Of a stretch of 60,000 nt of DNA, positions 53,569 to 60,000 are shown one piece after another (position 1 is the first letter of the stretch; every line of letters begins with the position of its first letter). The stretch spans positions 151,222,945 through 151,282,944 of the forward strand of contig CM043950.1 of assembly GCA_014529385.2 (NCBI GenBank), written 5' to 3'. The translations under genes and the position numbers were made by a program. This stretch comes from Adiantum capillus-veneris (Eukaryota; Streptophyta; Polypodiopsida; Polypodiales; Pteridaceae). Under the pieces are notes generated by a model. That model worked only from the letters and a program-made list of their open reading frames with translations. It ran no database searches and had not been told where the DNA came from.

Positions 53569-56500
53569 ATGTTGTTAATTCTTGAAGGTGATGAAATCTC
53601 TGATGTTGTCCTTGGAAATCGTGTTTGTCTGCCTCAGCCTGTTGATATGGATCATGATAATATGTTTATCATTGAAGGACCTATATTTGAAGATTGGAAT
53701 GTTGCGTATACGGATTGGCAACGACGTGATAAAGCAGCTCGTCGATATATTCTTTCCGTTCTTACTGATTCTCTTTTGCTTTATATATATAAACTGCCTA
53801 CTTCCCACGACATATCGAAGTACCTTATTGCAAACTTTTCAGAAGAAATATGTTACAAAAATAATTTATTGAAGAGGGTTGCTTAACAAGTTATAATATG
53901 AAATTGGTACTACCATGATGGGACATATTGAGTCTTTTAAATCTATAATTAATCAACTTGCTGCTACCGGTGATCCTGTTCCACAAAAACAACTGATTGC
54001 ACTTCTCCTTGATACGCTGAAGGATACTTCTTATGATAACATTGTTACTATTCTCTCTAATAAAGATGGTCTTGATTTCCACCAAGCCTGCATGTCTTTA
54101 ATTGAATACTCTTAACGTCAAGAACGACGTAATGCTTGTCACGATACAGCTATGATTTCAGAAGAGGAAACTGAGTCACAACTGATGGAACATGCTTTTT
54201 ATGCTCGAAGGCGCCCATTTCAACGAGGAAACCGTAGAGGTGGCCGTTGCGGTAATATTTTTTCTTGCCTCAAATTTCCTTATAAGCAATGTTCTTACTG
54301 CAAGAAAAATGACCATACCGAAGATGATTGCTGGGCACATCAATATGATGAAAAACACAATATTACCACAAAACAACCACGTTTATCTAGAGACTCTTCT
54401 TCTTCTTCTTCTTGTGAATATTGTGGATGATCTGATCATCCCACTCATATGTGCTATAAGCATCGATTCGAGACAGATTGTAATAGAGCATATGCTACTG
54501 AACATCAAAACATTATTGTACCAGAGACAAGTTACGTCCTATGTTGAGTTGCTCCAGACAGAATACTTCATATACGTGATGGATCACTTTTTATTGTCGA
54601 TTCTAGTGGTACAAGAAATATGACATATCAGTATAAGTGGCTCCATAACTATCATCCACTACCAGCTCAACGTGTTGTTTATCTTGCTAATGATACCACT
54701 TGTCAAGTAGAGGGTATTGGAGATTTATGTCTTGGTACCTTATCTTCTTTCACTCGAACTTTGCGAGGAGTATTACATGTACCAGATATTCAATGTAATC
54801 TTCTTTCAGTTGTTAGACTTGTTGATCTTGGTCTCTTTGTTGGATTTGATCATACCAAATGCCGAATTGAGAAAGATGGTCAGACTATAGCCACTGCTCC
54901 TTGAAATGGTAATTTGTTTGAACTCTCTCTCAATGATGTTGTAGCAAATGTTGTCACTGCTTTAGGTGATCATGACTGCAAAGTATGGCATCACCGTTTT
55001 GTTCATGCTGATTTCTCAAAACTCCTTGATCTTTAGCGTCGTGATCTTCTTCATGGCATAGATCTTAAAGCTCATCCCCATGTGGGAATTTGTGAGTTTT
55101 GTGCTCTTGGGAAACATAATTGTAAACCCTTTCCTCTTTCAAATACAACTCATTCTCTTGACATATTGGATCTTATTCATATTGATATATGTGGACCTTT
55201 ACCTTCTTCAAGATCACAATATCACTACTTCATTACTTTCATTGATGATTTCTCACGGTATACAATTGTATTTCAACTTATATAAAAATTTGAGGCCTTA
55301 TCTTTTTTCAAACAGTTTCACAAGGCTGCGGAACTTCAAACTGGTCGTCACCTTAAGAAGCTTCGTAGTGAAAGTGGAGGCGAATATGTCTCTTGGGAGT
55401 TTGTGAGTTACTGTGCTGACAATGGAATTCATCATAAACACACTATACCATATTCACCTCAACAGATTAATGTTGTTGAACGAAAGTATCACACTATTCT
55501 CAATATTGTAAGATGTATGCTGATTCATTCTTGTTTATCTCGTGTTTTCTGGGTTGAAGCTACTTTGAGAGTAGTATTTATTCAGAATCATCTTCCTACT
55601 ACTGCACCCTCTAGTAAGATACCCATCAGCGCATGGACAAGTGACATTCCTTCTGTATCTCATTTTCGAACCTTTGGATCTATTACTTGTATTCATGTTC
55701 ACAAAGAAACACGAACAAAGCTTGATTCTCCTGGTCTTAAAGTTATTTTTATTGGATATTCTGAAACTTCCAAAGGCTACAAATCCTATGACCCTTTCTC
55801 CAAGAAAGTAATTGTGAATCGTGATGCTACTTTTAACGAATAGCTTATGGTAGGCTCATGGTCCATGGATGGTTTTGATGATACTAAATCATTGCTTCAG
55901 GATTTTCCATTTCTTTTAAATGATGAAACTCTTTCTACACAGAAACTTTCCTCTTCACAACCATCCATTCCAAATGTCTCCAATGATGATATTGATATTT
56001 TGTTAATCTGCCTATTGATTTTGAACATGGCTCATGTCATGTTTCTGATGATGATATTGTTGATAATGCTTTCTTTACTTCTGAAGATCCCGTTACTTAT
56101 GATGAAGCTATCTCTTTACCACAAAAGGATCAATGGCAAGACGCTATGAAAGCAGAGTATGATTCTCTTATCTCTAAAGGTACATGGATACTAACTAAAC
56201 TACCTCTTGGTCGTACAGCTATTAAGTGTAACTGGGTGTATAAGAAAAAAGTAAAAGCAGATGCATCTTTTGACAAGTTCAAGGCATGCTTAGTCGCAAA
56301 ATTTTACTCCCAAGTAGCTAGTGTTGATTATCAAGAGACCTTTTCACCAGCTGTTCACATTACAAGTGTTCAAGTTTTGTTGGCATTTGTTGTTCAATTT
56401 GATGTAGAAGCTCATCAAATCGATGTGCGAACTGCTTTTCTTAATGGTGACTTTGAAGAGTAAATTTATATGGAACAACCAGAAAGGTTTGTTATTCCAG

Positions 56501-57133
56501 GTAAAGAAGACCTTGTTGCTCAACTCCATAAGGCACTATATGGTCTGAAAGAAGCTTCGCAAGCCTGGTATATAAAATTTGATCTTTTTTCTCACCTCTA
56601 AAGGATTTATCTCTTGCTCTTCAGACCCCAACTTATACATAAAACACCAAGGTAACAGTTTTGTGATTCTTGCTCTTTATGTGGATGATACCATCCTTGT
56701 TTCCAATGATTTGGGATTTCTTCAGCAACTGATAAAATTATTGCCTTCTGCATTTGATATAGTGGATCTTGGAGAGATTCACTCATGTCTTGGAATTCAG
56801 ATCCAATGAAATTGTACAAAAGGTATTTTATTCCTTTGATAGTCAAAGTTTATTGCAGATACTATTCAAAAATTTGGTATGTAATCTGCACATTTGGATA
56901 GCACACCTTGTCTTGCGAGCTCTACGAACAACACTTCTGACAATGGCGGTCAACTTGTCACAAATCAATCTTATGCTAACTTGATTGGATGTCTTCAATT
57001 TTTTGGCATGAACACTCGTCCTGATAATCTGTTTGTTGCTAATTATCTTGGCCAACATCTTGCATGTCCTTCTCTTAACACTAGAATGGTAACAAGACAC
57101 TTTTATGTCCTGTTAAGTAACCATTTTGCTTGA
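53569..57133 (+). pseudogene. Copia 2 gag-pol, heavily decayed and 3'-truncated
   Basis: Gag shards (53569-54115) are followed by the zinc knuckle CSYCKKNDHTEDDCW (about 54290). Next come a protease-proximal block (YLANDTTCQVEGIG, GVLHVPDIQCNLLSV) and the pre-integrase finger (WHHRF ... CEFCALGKHN). Integrase has HIDICGPLP, LRSESGGEY (where DNGGEY is usual) and PYSPQQINVVERKYH. RT has WVYKKKVKADASFDKFKACL, DVRTAFLNGDFEE and LALYVDDTIL. At least eight stops or frameshifts break the frame. Similarity stops near 57133, inside the region before RNase H, and no 3' LTR is seen. Confidence 0.88.
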
Positions 57134-57670
57134 ATTATTTGAAGAGGATGAGAATGGATTTCTAGGTACTATATATCCACAAAGTTGCCCTATGAGCTGA
57201 AAAAAACTTAGCATTTTTTTTGGAGTATCGATCTCACCATTAACCTTACTCTTGCACACAATTTTTGAACCTAAACTGTGTGAAAAAATGGGTCCTGTTT
57301 TTGGTTTTTTTTCAATTTTTGGCAACTATACCACTCTAAACTTCATGTTTGTGAGGTTTAGATGGCTAGAGGTTAGGCCTTCATAGTTCTCAACATGTTT
57401 TGATGCTTGTAGGGAGAGCTAAGTGTTAAAATTGAAAGTTATGACCAATTTACAAGAATTGCATAATCTTGTTTTTTGGCCAAAATTAGCACTTTTATTA
57501 TTTTTTTGGGGGCTTTCTTGATATCCAAATTCAATTTTGATTGTGTAAGTGTAATATATAACATAAAGCTAATCTTCCTTGAGTTTTGGGGGACCTAATA
57601 TTCTATATAGCATAGTATATGATGATGGTTGAGTTTTTTGATTGTTGAAGAATACGATACATTACTACAA
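57134..57670. other. Unassigned AT-rich segment
   Basis: T-rich sequence with long T and A runs. No gene or element end recognised. It ends at the start of CACTA D. Confidence 0.45.
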
Positions 57671-57860
57671 CACTACATGAAGATATCAACGCGTATATAT
57701 CGATGGCCATGCTTTTCCACCTGTATATCAACATAATTTGCATGCGTCGCTATACGCGTCGATATACGCGTCGCAGTGTGCGTTGATATACGCGTGGAAA
57801 GGATTTATTTGCCACACATATATCGACGCGTATAGCCACGCGTATAGCGACGCAAAAAAA
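57671..57860. repeat. CACTA D left end and subterminal repeats
   Basis: CACTACATGAAG then repeated CGCGTAT / ATACGCG cores, in both orientations, at about 10-20-base spacing. Confidence 0.75.
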
Positions 57861-57959
57861 ATTGGGAAAAAAAAAGCGAAACCCGCGCGCAGGGGCCATT
57901 TTTGCCTGCTCAGATCTTGACCGAAACCTGCTGCGCAAGTATTATGTCTATCTCCGCCC

Positions 57960-58007
57960 CCCCCAACCCCTCCCTCTCTCTCTCTCTCTACATCGTGTGT
58001 GTGTGTA

Positions 58008-58076
<69 letters not shown>

Positions 58077-58192
58077 AGTGTGTGTGTGTGTGTAGGAAAG
58101 AGAGAGAGCGGTGTGTGTGTGTGTGCGCATGTGTGTGTGTGTAGGAAAGAGAGAGAGGGGTGTGTGTGTGTGTAGGAAATAGAGAGAGAGAA

Positions 58193-58250
<58 letters not shown>

Positions 58251-58373
58251 GTGTGTGTGTGTGTGTGTAGGAAAGAGAGAGAGCGGTGTGTGTGTGTGTG
58301 TGTGCATGTGTGTGTGTGTGTAGGAAAGAGAGAGAGGGGTGTGTGTGTGTGTGTAGGAAATAGAGAGAGAGAA

Positions 58374-58417
<44 letters not shown>

Positions 58418-58420
58418 AAT
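57960..58420. repeat. CACTA D GA/GT microsatellites
   Basis: Alternating (GA)n and (GT)n blocks with a tandem duplication of a roughly 180-base pattern (GTAGGAAAGAGAGAG ... GTGTGT). Not coding. Confidence 0.92.
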
Positions 58421-58860
58421 GTATGCTTAGGAAAATAAAATTAAAGAAAACAAATTAAAGAGAGAAATGAAATGAAATGTTATATTAATGTCTTCGAAAG
58501 GCCAAAGTGACCTATGAGACATGAGACAAGAAAGTTACAATGTGATGGATCTGATACAAAGTCAGAGTAAGAAGATGATAAAATAAAATATTATGGAACC
58601 CTAAACTGCTGGGTGTGGACTAAACGGCTAAACCAACTAGCTTGAATAGGTAGATCATAGGAGATCCAGCATCTGTCGCTGGCGGATCTCATCAATCTCC
58701 TCCATGGTCAGTAGTTTGACCGGGCGTTGTGCATGTCGAGCCTAAGTGACCTAGCTAGATCCTCTGATGCAGCCTATGTCGATGTTGTGTTGTCCTCCGC
58801 AGTCGTGGGCGTCTAGATCTCCCTAGCTCAGTCGCTCGTTCGATCAGTAGAGAGATAGGG
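58421..58860. other. CACTA D spacer
   Basis: Mixed sequence with no recognised frame between two microsatellite blocks. Confidence 0.4.
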
Positions 58861-58904
<44 letters not shown>

Positions 58905-58927
58905 GAAATAGAGAGATAGAGAAAGAG

Positions 58928-59021
<94 letters not shown>

Positions 59022-59160
59022 GGAAGTGGAGAGAGAGACAGAGAGAGAGCTAGGAAAATAGGGAGATAGAGAGAGAAAGAGAGATAGCTAGTGAGAGCGA
59101 GATCGAGAGAGAGAGAGAAAGAGAGATAGCGAGAGCGAGATCGAGAGAGAAAGAACGAGA
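58861..59160. repeat. CACTA D GA and TA microsatellites
   Basis: (GA)n at 58867-58900, (TA)n at about 58933-58970, (GA)n to about 59017 and further interrupted GA runs. Confidence 0.92.
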
Positions 59161-59393
59161 GATAGGGTACATAGACAGAGAAGAAACTATGGAACTAAAA
59201 GAGGCAAAGGGGTTTTGCCTGCTAGATGCCTTGCCATGTACACTTGGGAGTACACGTATGTGTCTACCCATATAGGATTCGACCAGTAAAGACGAGATTT
59301 TGACCCGGTGGTCCTGATCTCCGTACACCTCTGGACTGAGGTGTACGGAGATTGGGCAAGACTAGAGAATGCAAGGTAGTTTAATTGTGAGGA

Positions 59394-59395
<2 letters not shown>

Positions 59396-59427
<32 letters not shown>
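59396..59427. repeat. (TA)n microsatellite
   Basis: About 15 TA units, 27 bases upstream of the transposase start codon. Confidence 0.9.
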
Positions 59428-59432
<5 letters not shown>

Positions 59433-59453
59433 CAACATTCATAATCATTGTAG

Positions 59454-59967
59454 ATGGCAACGTCATCAACTAACATGGAGGAAAAGATTTCATTCTCGTG
59501 CATGCTCTGCAAGTATCAAATCCTGCGCAAGCGTAGGATATGTAATGAGCATGTGCACAAGTACAGAGAGTTTGCTAGAGAAACCGTACAGGATCTGCGA
59601 TACGACTCCTACGGAACGGGCATTGATTTCTGTGACATAGCACCTACATCTGAGAGAGAGAGAGAAAAAAGATTATGCGTGAAGGTCCGACCAATATAGA
59701 GCCACGGATGGAAGCTGAAAAGGGCTTACAGACAGAAGACGACGGCATGGAGGAGATGCTGGATGCCTTCTTCCAGACAAGCGAGGAGAACGCGAACGAA
59801 GAAGCACCAGAAGCCGTGCGCCTATCTCTTGAAGACATGTTGAGGAAGTTGGCACGTCAACCAATCTATGAAGGCGCCAAAATATCTGTGCTTCGTACTT
59901 GTCTGGTGTTTTTGAATCTTCAGTCAGTGTACGGGTGGTTAGATGCAAGCGTCACTGCATTGTTTAG
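59454..59967 (+). pseudogene. CACTA D transposase exon 1, frameshifted
   Basis: Starts MATSSTNMEEKISFSCMLCK, with a Cys/His cluster (CMLC ... CNEHVHKYREF) that parallels CPCNQC ... HIRKFGEF in copies B and C. The end reads LRTCLVFLNLQSVYGWLDAS and VTALFR before a TTTAG/GTACGT donor, matching copy B's KFGWSDTSVTALFR at its exon 1 border. The two parts are in different frames. The shift falls in or near the (GA)n/A-run at about 59650-59670, where the first frame runs to a TAG at 59697. It could be replication slippage or a sequencing error in the repeat. Confidence 0.75.
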
Positions 59968-60000
59968 GTACGTAATTTACAAAAGATATTTTCCGATTGC

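Larger units (their letters stand above)
57671..60000 (+). mobile_element. CACTA transposon D, other subfamily, cut by window end
   Basis: Begins CACTACATGAAGATATCAAC at 57671, followed by dense subterminal repeats with a different core from copies A-C (CGCGTCGATATACGCG and CGCGTATAGCGACGC). It has long GA/GT microsatellites as in A-C and then the first exon of a tnp2-type transposase. The bases before the end are CAA, a candidate target duplication; the other end is outside the window. Confidence 0.75.

Noticed and set aside
57948-58307. Minus-strand His-Thr/Ser-Leu open frame
   Set aside because: Pure (CA)n/(CT)n translation.

Overview
The window is repeat-dominated nuclear DNA of a land plant. 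It carries plant-type Ty3/gypsy and Ty1/copia LTR retrotransposons, several CACTA (En/Spm-type) DNA transposons, shards of plant-specific families (PPR proteins, an EMS1-like LRR receptor, a CrRLK1L-type kinase) and one apparently intact secreted TPD1-like protein gene. Very long CT/GT/GA microsatellites and many PPR shards suggest, with low confidence, a non-seed plant such as a fern. No bacterial, organellar, rRNA, tRNA or CRISPR feature was seen.

Layout. 1-6.2 kb: microsatellites, a worn CACTA transposase relic (1.69-3.0 kb), a segment paralogous to 22.8-23.8 kb, a PPR shard and a possible bulb-type lectin shard. 6.18-22.39 kb: one EMS1-like LRR receptor pseudogene in three pieces, split by a 9.85-kb Tat-type gypsy element (6984-16834, TSD GTATG) and by CACTA copy A (17249-21746, TSD CAA). 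22.4-24.5 kb: the paralogous segment and a PPR shard. 24537-31577: CACTA copy B (TSD CTA). 31.6-37.3 kb: PPR, kinase and PIF1-helicase shards around the TPD1-like gene (34113-34670). 38308-52066: a Ty1/copia element on the minus strand (TSD CACTG) that is itself split by CACTA copy C (41551-49592, TSD TGG). 52568-57133: a second, decayed copia element on the plus strand. 57671 to the window end: the left part of a fourth CACTA element of another subfamily.

How the parts fit together. CACTA copies A, B and C are near-identical, have the same 12-bp ends (CACTACAAGAGG) and dense subterminal AGCGACG repeats. They carry two genes: a tnp2-type transposase (TnpD-like, six inferred exons) and a Ptta/En/Spm-type second protein (TnpA-like, three inferred exons, 371 residues). 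TnpA is open in A and C and has two stops in B. The transposase is broken differently in each copy: most is deleted in A, the central exon is gone in B, and exon 1 has two stops and a frameshift in C. No copy here looks autonomous, yet their similarity and clean TSDs suggest recent movement.

The gypsy element keeps one uninterrupted reading frame for gag-pol over 5 kb apart from four internal stops, at least three of which fit C-to-T or G-to-A transitions. It has two RNase H domains, as in the Tat lineage. Exon boundaries and family names are inferred by reading the sequence; no alignment or database search was run.
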